A stretch of DNA of 12,734 bases. It comes from an uncultured Agathobaculum sp. Its GTDB lineage: Bacteria > Bacillota > Clostridia > Oscillospirales > Butyricicoccaceae. Both the position numbers and the translations under genes were made by a program. The stretch spans positions 1 to 12,734 of the forward strand of contig CALWEB010000024.1 of assembly GCA_944376955.1 (NCBI GenBank). The letters are read 5' to 3'. The notes beneath the pieces were generated by a model, which saw only the letters and a list, made by a program, of their open reading frames with translations, ran no database searches and was not told the origin of the DNA. Below are positions 6,936 to 12,734 of the stretch, piece after piece. Position 1 is the first letter of the stretch, and each line of letters starts with the position of its first letter.

Positions 6936-8151
6936 ATTTTGCGGGATTTTTGTTGATAAATTTGTGATAAATGGTGTCAACGATGACGCCGATGGCATTA
7001 TCGCCGGATACGTTGCACGCTGTGCCGAAGGAGTCTTGCGTGATATAAAGCGCAACCATGATTGCACAGATCGGGCCGCTGGGATCGCCGGCTTCGGCGC
7101 CGAAGATCATGTACAGGAAGGGGAGCGCTGTCATGATGGAGCCGCCGGGTGCGCCGGGAGAGGCGATCATTGCGATGCCAAGCGTCATGACAAAGGGGAC
7201 GACAGTGGCAAGGCTGATCGGGATCTGGTTCATCAGGCATACTGCGGTGGCGCAGGCGGTGATGGTGATCATCGAACCGGCCATATGGATGTTGGCGCAC
7301 AGCGGGACAACAAAGTTGCGGATTTCCTCAGAAACGCCATCCGCTTCCGCACATTGCAGGTTGACCGGGATGGTTGCGGCCGAGGACTGGGTGCCAAGCG
7401 CAGTGGCATAACCTGCGATCTGGTTTTTGATCAGGGTAAAGGGGTTCTTTCTGCTGACAGTACCGGCAATGGTAAATTGAATCACAATGCAGATCAGGTG
7501 CATGATGATCACGACAAGGAACACCTTCCATAGGATGCCCAAAATCGCAAAAGTTTTGCCGGATTTGGTCATATCGGTGAAAGTACCACAGATATAGAGC
7601 GGCAGCAGGGGGATGATAACCGAATGGAGTACCTTATCAATGATACCGGAGAAATCGCTGATGCCGTTGTAGAGCGTATCACCGATGGTTTTGCCGCGCA
7701 GGGTGGACAGACAAAGACCCAGCACGAAGGCCAACACAACCGCAGAGAGTGTGTCCAGCAGGGCGGGGAGGCTTAGGCTGAAATAGGCTTCCAACGAATT
7801 TCCAGCCGTCGCAGCGATCTGTTCCAATGCGTCCGCACTCATGAAGCTGGGGAACAGGTTGTGCGCTACAAGATAGGAGGCCGAGCCTGCAAGTAATGTA
7901 GAGCCATAGGCGATGATAACGGTGATCAGCAACAGCTTGCCCGCACCGTTTTTCAGGTTAGCAATGCCCATGGTGACGTAGGCAAGAATCATCAGCGGAA
8001 TGACAAACGACAGGAATGTGCTGAAGAGGGTGGATGCGGTCACTACAATCCGGCAAAACCATTCGGGCAGGAACTGGCCGAACAGGATGCCGATGATGAT
8101 GGCAATGACGAGTTTGGGGAGTAGGCCCAGCTTGAATTTTTTCTTTTCCAT
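6931..8151 (-). CDS. DAACS-family sodium:serine/threonine-type symporter
   Basis: This 406-residue membrane protein belongs to the dicarboxylate/amino acid:cation symporter family. Re-entrant hairpin 1 carries the serine-rich GTQSSAATIPV (253-263) and hairpin 2 has SPGAPGGS (331-338). The seventh helix has NIHMAGS (287-293) instead of the NMDGT of acidic amino acid transporters, resembling the NMAG motif I recall for SstT-type serine/threonine carriers. In helix 8, D373, T377, N380 and D384 align with GltPh D394, T398, N401 and D405, but the arginine that binds the substrate carboxylate (GltPh R397) is glycine (G376), as expected for a neutral substrate. As first gene of the sdaAB-sdaAA operon it most likely imports serine. 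An AGGAGG site lies about 11 nt before the ATG. I do not assign the name sstT firmly. Confidence 0.88.
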   Translation of the reverse strand: MEKKKFKLGLLPKLVIAIIIGILFGQFLPEWFCRIVVTASTLFSTFLSFVIPLMILAYVTMGIANLKNGAGKLLLITVIIAYGSTLLAGSASYLVAHNLFPSFMSADALEQIAATAGNSLEAYFSLSLPALLDTLSAVVLAFVLGLCLSTLRGKTIGDTLYNGISDFSGIIDKVLHSVIIPLLPLYICGTFTDMTKSGKTFAILGILWKVFLVVIIMHLICIVIQFTIAGTVSRKNPFTLIKNQIAGYATALGTQSSAATIPVNLQCAEADGVSEEIRNFVVPLCANIHMAGSMITITACATAVCLMNQIPISLATVVPFVMTLGIAMIASPGAPGGSIMTALPFLYMIFGAEAGDPSGPICAIMVALYITQDSFGTACNVSGDNAIGVIVDTIYHKFINKNPAKS

Positions 8152-8200
8152 AAGCGAAACAACCTCCTATAATTTTGCTTAAATTTCCCTTGACCCTTTG

Positions 8201-8227
8201 TTGAATTTAGTATATTCTGTTTATAAT
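8201..8227 (+). promoter_or_regulatory. Likely promoter for the LysR regulator
   Basis: TATAAT (8222-8227) is a perfect -10 box. The best -35 is TTGAAT (8201-8206), with a short 15-nt spacer, so the promoter may be weak. Its start point (about 8234) falls within the -35 box of the opposing operon promoter. Confidence 0.4.
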
Positions 8228-8237
8228 GATAAGTCAA
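8209..8237 (-). promoter_or_regulatory. Promoter of the serine uptake and catabolism operon
   Basis: Read on the minus strand, TTGACT (8237 down to 8232) and TATACT (8214 down to 8209) are separated by exactly 17 nt, each one mismatch from consensus. The transcript would start near 8202 and have a leader of about 50 nt before the symporter ATG at 8151. Confidence 0.65.
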
Positions 8238-8253
8238 ATTCATAAATTTAATA

Positions 8254-8279
8254 TTATTATTTAAAAAAATAAATAATAA
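8254..8279. promoter_or_regulatory. Perfect AT-rich palindrome, candidate LysR operator
   Basis: TTATTATTTA (8254-8263) and TAAATAATAA (8270-8279) are exact inverted repeats around six A residues. The site lies 16 nt upstream of the operon's -35 box, the usual place for a LysR activation site, and in the untranslated leader of the LysR gene itself, so it could also mediate autorepression. It fits the loose T-N11-A LysR pattern, but AT-rich palindromes do so easily. Confidence 0.5.
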
Positions 8280-8307
8280 GACAGCCGGTTCCAAAGAGGT
8301 GCGAACA

Positions 8308-9198
8308 ATGGAATTACGACAGATTAGTACATTTATCCGGGTCGCCCAATTTAAGAGCTTTTCTAAGGCGGCAGAAAGCCTGGGATACTCGCAGTCCGCG
8401 GTAACGGTCCAGATTCACCAACTGGAGGAGGAACTCCATACCCGCCTGTTTGATCGCATGGGGAAACGCATCGCGCTGACAGATCCGGGAGCACAATTTC
8501 TGGAGCGGGCTTATGAAGTGCTCAATGAGGTGAATAAGGCAAGACTTTCGGTTTCGAGTGCAGGGGAATTGCATGGACGGCTTCATATTGGAACGATCGA
8601 GTCACTGTGCTTTTTCAAGCTGCCTGCCGTACTTAGGATGTATTGGGAAAAGCATCCACAGGTGGTCATTCAAGTCACCATCGGGGAGCCGGAGGCTTTG
8701 GTGGAGCAGATGGAACGCGGCGAGTTGGACTTGATCTATCTTTTGGATGAGCCACAGTACAATAACAACTGGCGCAAGTTGATGGAACAGCGTGAGGAAG
8801 TCGTGTTTGTCGCCTCTGCTTCTCTTGGGGAGGAGTTGCGTAATATCCCGGATCTGAAGGTGGAGCAGCTGCTGGACAGGCCGTTCTACCTGACTGAGCG
8901 TGATGCAAACTACCGACGTGTGTTGGATCGTTTTTTTGCGTCACGCGAGACCGTACTGACACCGTTCCTCGAATGCAGTGACACTTCTTTTATCATCAAG
9001 ATGTTAGAAATTAACCGTGGGATTTCCTTTTTGCCGTGGTATGCGGTGGAGCAAAGTGTGCGTCAGGGAAAATTGTCTTTGCTGAATGTAACCAATTTCC
9101 ATGTATCGCTGTATCGTCAGATTTTTTCCCATAAAGAGAAATGGCATACCCGTGAGATGAACGAATTTGTGCATTTGGTGGAGGAAATCAACCGTTGA
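8308..9198 (+). CDS. LysR-type transcriptional regulator, probably of the serine operon
   Basis: The 296-residue protein has the standard LysR length and layout. Residues 1-60 form an N-terminal winged helix-turn-helix (recognition segment SKAAESLGYSQSAVTVQIHQL, about 19-39, and DRMGKRIALTDPG at 49-61), followed by a linker helix. From about residue 90 comes the periplasmic-binding-like effector domain (GRLHIGTIESL at 90-100, GISFLPWYAVE near 238-248). The ATG at 8308 is chosen over an upstream GTG (8299) because AAAGAGG lies 7-8 nt before the ATG and overlaps that GTG. The gene is divergent from the symporter-sdaAB-sdaAA operon, the classical arrangement for a LysR regulator and its target. 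The effector is not evident from sequence; serine or a serine-derived metabolite is the contextual guess. It ends in a strong terminator. Confidence 0.92.
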   Translation: MELRQISTFIRVAQFKSFSKAAESLGYSQSAVTVQIHQLEEELHTRLFDRMGKRIALTDPGAQFLERAYEVLNEVNKARLSVSSAGELHGRLHIGTIESLCFFKLPAVLRMYWEKHPQVVIQVTIGEPEALVEQMERGELDLIYLLDEPQYNNNWRKLMEQREEVVFVASASLGEELRNIPDLKVEQLLDRPFYLTERDANYRRVLDRFFASRETVLTPFLECSDTSFIIKMLEINRGISFLPWYAVEQSVRQGKLSLLNVTNFHVSLYRQIFSHKEKWHTREMNEFVHLVEEINR

Positions 9199-9269
9199 AG
9201 ATGGGGGATGTGCTGGACAACTGTCAGCAACTGCTGCGGCAATTCGAATAGATAGGAAAAATTTAAATA

Positions 9270-9306
9270 GGCGCAAGCAGCTTTGCTGCTTGCGCCGTAC
9301 TTTTTT
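9270..9306 (+). terminator. Terminator after the LysR gene
   Basis: A perfect 12-bp stem, GGCGCAAGCAGC (9270-9281) with GCTGCTTGCGCC (9285-9296) and a TTT loop, is followed after GTAC by six T residues (9301-9306). The remaining 9307-9415 is AT-rich and I see nothing convincing in it. Confidence 0.88.
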
Positions 9307-9415
9307 GATCCTAAATCGTGAATGATACCTCTGTTATCCAAAAACAAAACATTTATTTTACAATTTGACCGGTGTGTTAAATGGTAAAAATAAGATGGTA
9401 TTTGTCGAACGGCTA

Positions 9416-9424
9416 TGATATAAT
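9416..9424 (+). promoter_or_regulatory. Extended -10 promoter for the chemoreceptor gene
   Basis: TGATATAAT is a perfect extended -10 element (TG at 9416-9417, TATAAT at 9419-9424). No good -35 box lies 17 nt upstream, which extended -10 promoters tolerate. A weak sigma-D-like alternative exists (TAAA at 9385-9388, then GTCGAACG 15 nt later, matching half of the usual GCCGATAT), so motility-sigma control is possible but poorly supported. Confidence 0.5.
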
Positions 9425-9439
9425 CAATTCATATAGGTG

Positions 9440-9493
9440 ATGGTGGATTTACAAATGTTATTTCCATTCGGAAAAGGTTTGGAAAATCTGTGA
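9440..9493 (+). other. Possible 17-codon leader ORF in the chemoreceptor leader
   Basis: ATG at 9440 opens a 17-codon frame (MVDLQMLFPFGKGLENL) ending at TGA 9491-9493, wholly inside the predicted leader, which would begin near 9431. The only purine-rich stretch before it, AGGTG, abuts the ATG, so translation is doubtful. A TTTCC/GGAAA hairpin (9461-9474) lies inside it. Confidence 0.15.
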
Positions 9494-9525
9494 TATCACT
9501 GGGAGACACAAATGGAGGGAATATT

Positions 9526-11571
9526 ATGGGAGAGCAGAAGACAAAAGCGGGAAAACGGAGGATTCGGTTTGGAATGGTTCCGAAACTATTATTGGGAATT
9601 CTAGTACCTTTGTTTGTGGTTCTGATTGCCATGGGCATTTTCTTTAGAATGCAGGTTTCCAGCACCGTAGACCGGGTCATGAGCGCGGAGTTAGACGGCG
9701 AAGCGAATGCTGCGGCCAATCAGGTAAATGCCTTTTTTGAGCGATATTACGGCATTGTGGAATGTCTTGCATCCACGCAGATTGTCCGTGACGTAGCTGC
9801 GGAGCAGGCAACGACTATTGCAGAGAATCCGCTGTATGCCAGCTTGCGGGAAACGCTGCAGTTGATTCAAAAAGATAACGAGCAAGATATGGACTATATT
9901 TGGGTGGCTCCTTTGAAAACAGGGGAATTGCTGCAGAGCGATGGACAGCTTTACAATCCATCTATTGTAAATGTAACGACTCGTAGTTGGTACCAGCAGG
10001 TGATGGAGACAAACGGTACGATTGCAACAGGCATGTATACCAGCGTGAATACAAACAGCACAATGGTGACGATAGCAACGCCCGTTTTTTCGGACGATCA
10101 GATCGTCGGTATTGTAGGCATGGATTTGCAGATGGATCATTTGAATGAGATCCTCGGCACGGTTTCTGTCGGAGAGACGGGGTATATCACTTTGTATGAT
10201 TCGGCAAACCAGATTATGTATCATCCGGATCCGGAACTGATCAATACCAATGCCAATGATGCAAATTATTCTGATAATATGTTGGAACTGATTTTGAGCA
10301 AACAGGATTCCGATGCCGTGCATTATACCCGGAATGGTGTTGCATATTACGGAAGTCTGGTCAACGTTGGTTCGTTGGGCTATACCCTGCTTGGCGTTAT
10401 GCCGGAAGAGGAGTTTACGGCACAGACTACATCGGTGGTTCGCATTCTTCTTATTGGTATTGTTTGCTGTGGCATTCTGATTGCGTTGATTTGTGCGTTC
10501 TTGGCTCTGTCTATTACTAGGCCGTTGAAGCGTTTGAATTCCACTGTCAGTATGCTGGCGGATGGAGAACTCGATGTAACGGTAGATGTGCATGGGCGTG
10601 ATGAGATCAGCGAAGTTGGTGGCAACATCAGCAGAATTGTAGACCGTTTGAAACAATATATTTTGTATATTGGTGAAATATCATCGATTCTTTACCAGAT
10701 TGGTGCGGGCAACTTGCAGTTTACTTTGCAGCATGAGTATTCTGGCGAATTTTCCAAGGTGAAAACTGCATTACTGGATATTCGGGAGACCTTGACGAAG
10801 ACGCTGACGTCGATTGCGCAATCTTCCGATCAGGTGAATGCTGGCGCAGAGCAGATTGCGATTGGCGCTCAGTCCTTGGCACAAGGCGCAACCGAACAGG
10901 CGTCTTCCGTTCAGGAATTGTCTTCGGCTGTACAGGAATTGTCATCGCAGGTAACGGATGAAGCGGAGAAGGCTGTGGAAGCTGGAAAGTTCCTGCAGCA
11001 GATTAATGACGAAGTCGAAAAGAGCAACCATCAGATGGAAATGATGCGTGCAGCAATGGATGACATCAGCGTTCAATCCACAACCATCCGCGGTATCATC
11101 AAGACCATTGATGATATTGCATTCCAAACCAATATCTTGGCACTCAACGCAGCGGTGGAAGCGGCGCGTGCGGGTGCAGCGGGTAAAGGTTTTTCTGTAG
11201 TTGCGGACGAAGTGCGCAGCTTGGCTGGTAAGAGTGCTGAGGCAGCACAGAAAACCAATGAACTCATCGAAAACTCTGTCAAGGCAGTACAGCATGGCGA
11301 AGAACTGACGCAGATGACTGCGCAGGCTTTGGAAACGGTGGCATCGGAGACGAAAAAGATTGTGGAAACGATCGATGGAGTCGCTGTCAGCTATCATAAT
11401 CAGGCAGATAAGCTTTCTGAAATTGCAAGAGGCATTGACCAGATCGCAAGCGTTGTGCAGACAAACTCGGCAACGGCGGAAGAAAGCGCAGCGGCAAGCG
11501 AAGAATTGTCGGGTCAGGCAAGCGGCATGAAGGAGCAGATTGCACTGTTTAAGATGGATTCTGATCTGTAA
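9526..11571 (+). CDS. Methyl-accepting chemotaxis protein with dCache-like sensor
   Basis: This 681-residue transmembrane chemoreceptor has helix TM1 at about 20-41, an extracellular double-Cache-like sensor (42-302), helix TM2 (303-329) and a HAMP domain (330-383). A HAMP-like linker with IGAGNLQFTLQHEYSGEFSK (392-411) follows, then the methyl-accepting signalling domain, whose conserved hairpin tip is around NILALNAAVEAARAGAAGKG (536-555) and DEVRSLAGKSAEA (561-573). It should pass ligand binding to CheA/CheW. The sensor contains R153-S-W155-Y156, Y171 and D200, most of the amino-acid-binding pattern known for dCache_1AA domains, though the first tyrosine is not evident. No C-terminal NWETF-type CheR tether is present. 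ATG 9526 is chosen over a GTG at 9490 because GGAGGG lies 6 nt before it. By eye it is more AT-rich than comEC or holA. The ligand is unknown. Confidence 0.93.
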   Translation: MGEQKTKAGKRRIRFGMVPKLLLGILVPLFVVLIAMGIFFRMQVSSTVDRVMSAELDGEANAAANQVNAFFERYYGIVECLASTQIVRDVAAEQATTIAENPLYASLRETLQLIQKDNEQDMDYIWVAPLKTGELLQSDGQLYNPSIVNVTTRSWYQQVMETNGTIATGMYTSVNTNSTMVTIATPVFSDDQIVGIVGMDLQMDHLNEILGTVSVGETGYITLYDSANQIMYHPDPELINTNANDANYSDNMLELILSKQDSDAVHYTRNGVAYYGSLVNVGSLGYTLLGVMPEEEFTAQTTSVVRILLIGIVCCGILIALICAFLALSITRPLKRLNSTVSMLADGELDVTVDVHGRDEISEVGGNISRIVDRLKQYILYIGEISSILYQIGAGNLQFTLQHEYSGEFSKVKTALLDIRETLTKTLTSIAQSSDQVNAGAEQIAIGAQSLAQGATEQASSVQELSSAVQELSSQVTDEAEKAVEAGKFLQQINDEVEKSNHQMEMMRAAMDDISVQSTTIRGIIKTIDDIAFQTNILALNAAVEAARAGAAGKGFSVVADEVRSLAGKSAEAAQKTNELIENSVKAVQHGEELTQMTAQALETVASETKKIVETIDGVAVSYHNQADKLSEIARGIDQIASVVQTNSATAEESAAASEELSGQASGMKEQIALFKMDSDL

Positions 11572-11781
11572 TTTTCAAAGCTCGTGCAGAGGAATATTTG
11601 TGCAAAAAGAACGCATTGCTACCTGATCATTAATTTAGCTGTGGAATGCACAATCGTTCGAAAAAACGAGCGTTTCTTCGTTGGAATCGTTAATGGCTAC
11701 ATACCTATGGACAGGATATTCCGTAACAGTGGATACTGAAAAGTTGGATGATTGTTTGAAGAAAACGAGTGCTTTGTTGTA
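11572..11781 (+). other. 210-nt region with no convincing gene, including a short open frame
   Basis: No terminator directly follows the chemoreceptor, so this is probably its 3' untranslated region down to the hairpin at 11782. A frame open from 11639 ends at TAA 11780-11782; its only ATG (11693) would give 29 residues (MATYLWTGYSVTVDTEKL, then DDCLKKTSALL) with no ribosome binding site. The frame contains an in-frame direct repeat of AAAACGAG (11663-11670 and 11762-11769), encoding KTS both times. TCGTT occurs three times (11654, 11678, 11687). It may be a gene remnant or the edge of the downstream element; I do not recognise the peptide. Confidence 0.2.
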
Positions 11782-11825
11782 AAAAAGGTTTGCCGCCTGT
11801 GAATTTGCAGGCGGCAAACCTTTTT
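11782..11825 (+). terminator. Strong, symmetric terminator
   Basis: An 18-bp perfect stem, AAAAAGGTTTGCCGCCTG (11782-11799) with CAGGCGGCAAACCTTTTT (11808-11825), encloses an 8-nt loop. A/T runs on both sides allow action in either direction. It separates the chemoreceptor region from the element-type genes to the right. Confidence 0.88.
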
Positions 11826-11873
11826 GTGTTTATTCGATGCGTTTGCAGTGGGATGGTCGGGGGATGCCGTTTA

Positions 11874-11890
11874 ACCGCTTACGACGCGGT
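11874..11890. promoter_or_regulatory. Short inverted repeat ahead of the initiator-like gene
   Basis: ACCGC (11874-11878) and GCGGT (11886-11890) form a 5-bp inverted repeat with a 7-nt centre, 13 nt before the AAGGGAG ribosome binding site. It could be an operator or a leader hairpin. No clear promoter is visible between the terminator at 11825 and this gene. Confidence 0.25.
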
Positions 11891-11918
11891 GAAATTTCGA
11901 GTGAAGGGAGTTGAAAAT

Positions 11919-12338
11919 ATGGCAGTATTTCGCGTGGAGAAGAATCGAGGTTATACAGTGATGTCCAATCACCACCTGCGGGACAAAGGCTTGTCTTTGA
12001 AAGCCAAGGGTCTGTTATCGCAAATGCTCTCTCTGCCGGAAGATTGGGATTATACGCTGAAAGGATTATCTCTTATCAACCGGGAGCAGATCGACGCAAT
12101 CCGGGCCGCAATCCGGGAGCTGGAACAGGCAGGATACATTGTCCGCTCCCGCGAGCGTGACAGCCAAGGGCGCTTGCGTGGTGCGGACTATGTGATCTAT
12201 GAACAGCCACAATCTGTGCTAAATTTACCTACGTTGGAAAAACCAATGTTGGATAATCCAACGAAGGGAAAGCCTACGTTGGGAAAACCAATGCAATTAA
12301 ATAAAGATATATCAAGTAAAGACATACCAAGTAAATAA
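11919..12338 (+). CDS. Short winged-helix, replication-initiator-like protein of a mobile element
   Basis: The 139-residue protein begins MAVFRVEKNRGYTVMSNHHL and continues with LSLKAKGLLSQMLSLPEDWDYT (26-47), a pattern I recognise from helix-turn-helix proteins beside parA in integrative conjugative elements and plasmids of Clostridia. Residues about 20-97 form the winged helix-turn-helix; IRAAIRELEQAGYIVRSRER (61-80) would be recognition helix and wing. Family members often continue into a C-terminal DUF6017-type domain, absent here; the protein instead ends in pentapeptide repeats (104-138). The 68 nt before parA could not hold such a domain, so this is a short version, not a simple frameshift. 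ATG 11919 has AAGGGAG 8 nt upstream; the open frame extending back through the terminator is taken as chance. The replication or regulatory role is inferred from the family and the adjacent ParA gene. Confidence 0.75.
   Translation: MAVFRVEKNRGYTVMSNHHLRDKGLSLKAKGLLSQMLSLPEDWDYTLKGLSLINREQIDAIRAAIRELEQAGYIVRSRERDSQGRLRGADYVIYEQPQSVLNLPTLEKPMLDNPTKGKPTLGKPMQLNKDISSKDIPSK
12228..12335 (+). repeat. 15-bp in-frame tandem repeats encoding pentapeptides
   Basis: Seven consecutive 15-bp units start at 12228. The first five encode PTLEK, PMLDN, PTKGK, PTLGK and PMQLN; the next two (12303-12332) encode KDISS and KDIPS, followed by a last K codon and the stop. Units one and four differ at only two of 15 bases. 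The array forms the whole C-terminal tail of the initiator-like protein. Confidence 0.8.
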
Positions 12339-12406
12339 TCAACTAATCATACTGAAAGAGTAAGAAAAGAATACTTGGCCGAAAAAGAATAGTAGGAGGT
12401 GCCAAC

Positions 12407-12734
12407 ATGCACACGATCGCACTGGCCAATCAAAAGGGCGGAGTCGGAAAAACCACAACGGCAGCAAGCCTTGCTGTTGGTCTTTCCCGGCAAGGTAAAA
12501 AAGTTCTTCTTATTGATGCAGATGCCCAAGGGAATCTTACCCAGCTTCTAGGTTGGGAACAGCCGGATGAGCTGCACTTCACCCTGGCAACCATTATGGG
12601 GAAACTCATCACCGATCAACCCCTGATGCCCGGAGAGGGGATTCTGCACCACAAGGATGGTATGGATCTGATGCCTGCCAACATCGAACTGTCTGCGATG
12701 GAGGTGACGCTGGTCAACACTATGAGCCGTGAGA
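12407..12734 (+). CDS. parA: ParA-family partition ATPase (5' part; runs off the window)
   Basis: The first 109 codons are present, open to the window edge. The N-terminus has the deviant Walker A motif KGGVGKTTT (residues 10-18) within IALANQKGGVGKTTTAASLA, and the A' motif VLLIDADAQGNLT (33-45), both diagnostic of ParA/Soj. Such ATPases segregate plasmids, integrated elements or chromosomes together with a ParB-type partner, which would be expected just beyond the right edge. An AGGAGG site (12394-12399) lies 7 nt before the ATG. It follows the initiator-like gene by 68 nt in the same direction, an arrangement familiar from clostridial conjugative elements and unlike the chromosomal soj-spo0J locus near the origin. 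Element origin is inferred from this pairing. Confidence 0.9.
   Translation, partial: MHTIALANQKGGVGKTTTAASLAVGLSRQGKKVLLIDADAQGNLTQLLGWEQPDELHFTLATIMGKLITDQPLMPGEGILHHKDGMDLMPANIELSAMEVTLVNTMSRE

Noticed and set aside
6964..7533. Plus-strand ORF of 189 codons opposite the symporter
   Set aside because: Translation is rich in G, D, H and A, as expected from antisense of a membrane protein; no start signal.
9201..9251. 16-residue ORF directly after the LysR stop (MGDVLDNCQQLLRQFE)
   Set aside because: It sits just before the terminator but is too short, has no proper ribosome binding site, and could arise by chance.
9425..9525. c-di-GMP riboswitch upstream of the chemoreceptor
   Set aside because: Looked for because such switches often precede chemoreceptors, but the conserved GEMM blocks are absent and the leader is too short.
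9691..10656. Minus-strand ORF of 321 codons opposite the chemoreceptor
   Set aside because: Long but antisense to a clear sensor-HAMP region; composition is that of a shadow frame, with no ribosome binding site.
11660..11680. Hairpin CGAAAAAACG / CGTTTCTTCG as a terminator for the chemoreceptor
   Set aside because: It has an internal mismatch, only a 1-2 nt loop after stacking, and no T-run; the hairpin at 11782-11825 is far better.
11635..11817. Minus-strand 60-codon ORF between chemoreceptor and initiator-like gene
   Set aside because: Its start codon lies inside the terminator stem and it has no ribosome binding site.

Overview
The window looks like Firmicutes chromosome, most likely class Clostridia. 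The support is: RNase M5 (a low-GC Gram-positive 5S rRNA maturase), a RibU-type ECF riboflavin importer under an FMN riboswitch, a two-subunit iron-sulphur L-serine dehydratase, strong AGGAGG-type ribosome binding sites, and tight hairpin-plus-T-run terminators. Base composition is moderate to fairly high in GC for this phylum, which by itself hints at an Oscillospiraceae-like gut anaerobe. The genus is not determined.

Left part (1-5283, + strand): a HIT-family nucleotide hydrolase has its own promoter and terminator. A tight housekeeping run follows: comEC (DNA uptake channel), holA (DNA polymerase III delta) and rnmV (RNase M5), joined by a 4-nt gap and then a 17-nt overlap. A consensus promoter overlaps the rnmV stop codon and drives an FMN riboswitch, a terminator and ribU. 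Two strong hairpins separate this block from the convergent serine operon.

Middle part (5299-9306): a minus-strand operon runs, in transcription order, serine/threonine-type DAACS symporter, sdaAB, sdaAA. It imports serine and deaminates it to pyruvate and ammonia. A divergent LysR-type regulator sits upstream. The 156-nt space between them holds overlapping divergent promoters and a perfect 26-bp AT-rich palindrome, the natural candidate for LysR control.

Right part (9307-12734, + strand): a membrane chemoreceptor (dCache-like sensor, HAMP, methyl-accepting signalling domain) has an extended -10 promoter. Next come about 210 nt with no convincing gene, then an 18-bp-stem terminator. The last two genes, a short winged-helix replication-initiator-like protein with pentapeptide repeats and a ParA ATPase that runs off the window, are typical of the start of an integrative conjugative element or plasmid-like module. 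The boundary between chromosome and element therefore probably lies between about 11572 and 11918.

No rRNA, tRNA, CRISPR array or transposase was seen. I found no clearly new system. The best candidates for a second look are the serine operon control region, a ComEC whose metallo-beta-lactamase-like domain has lost its metal motif, and the putative element edge.
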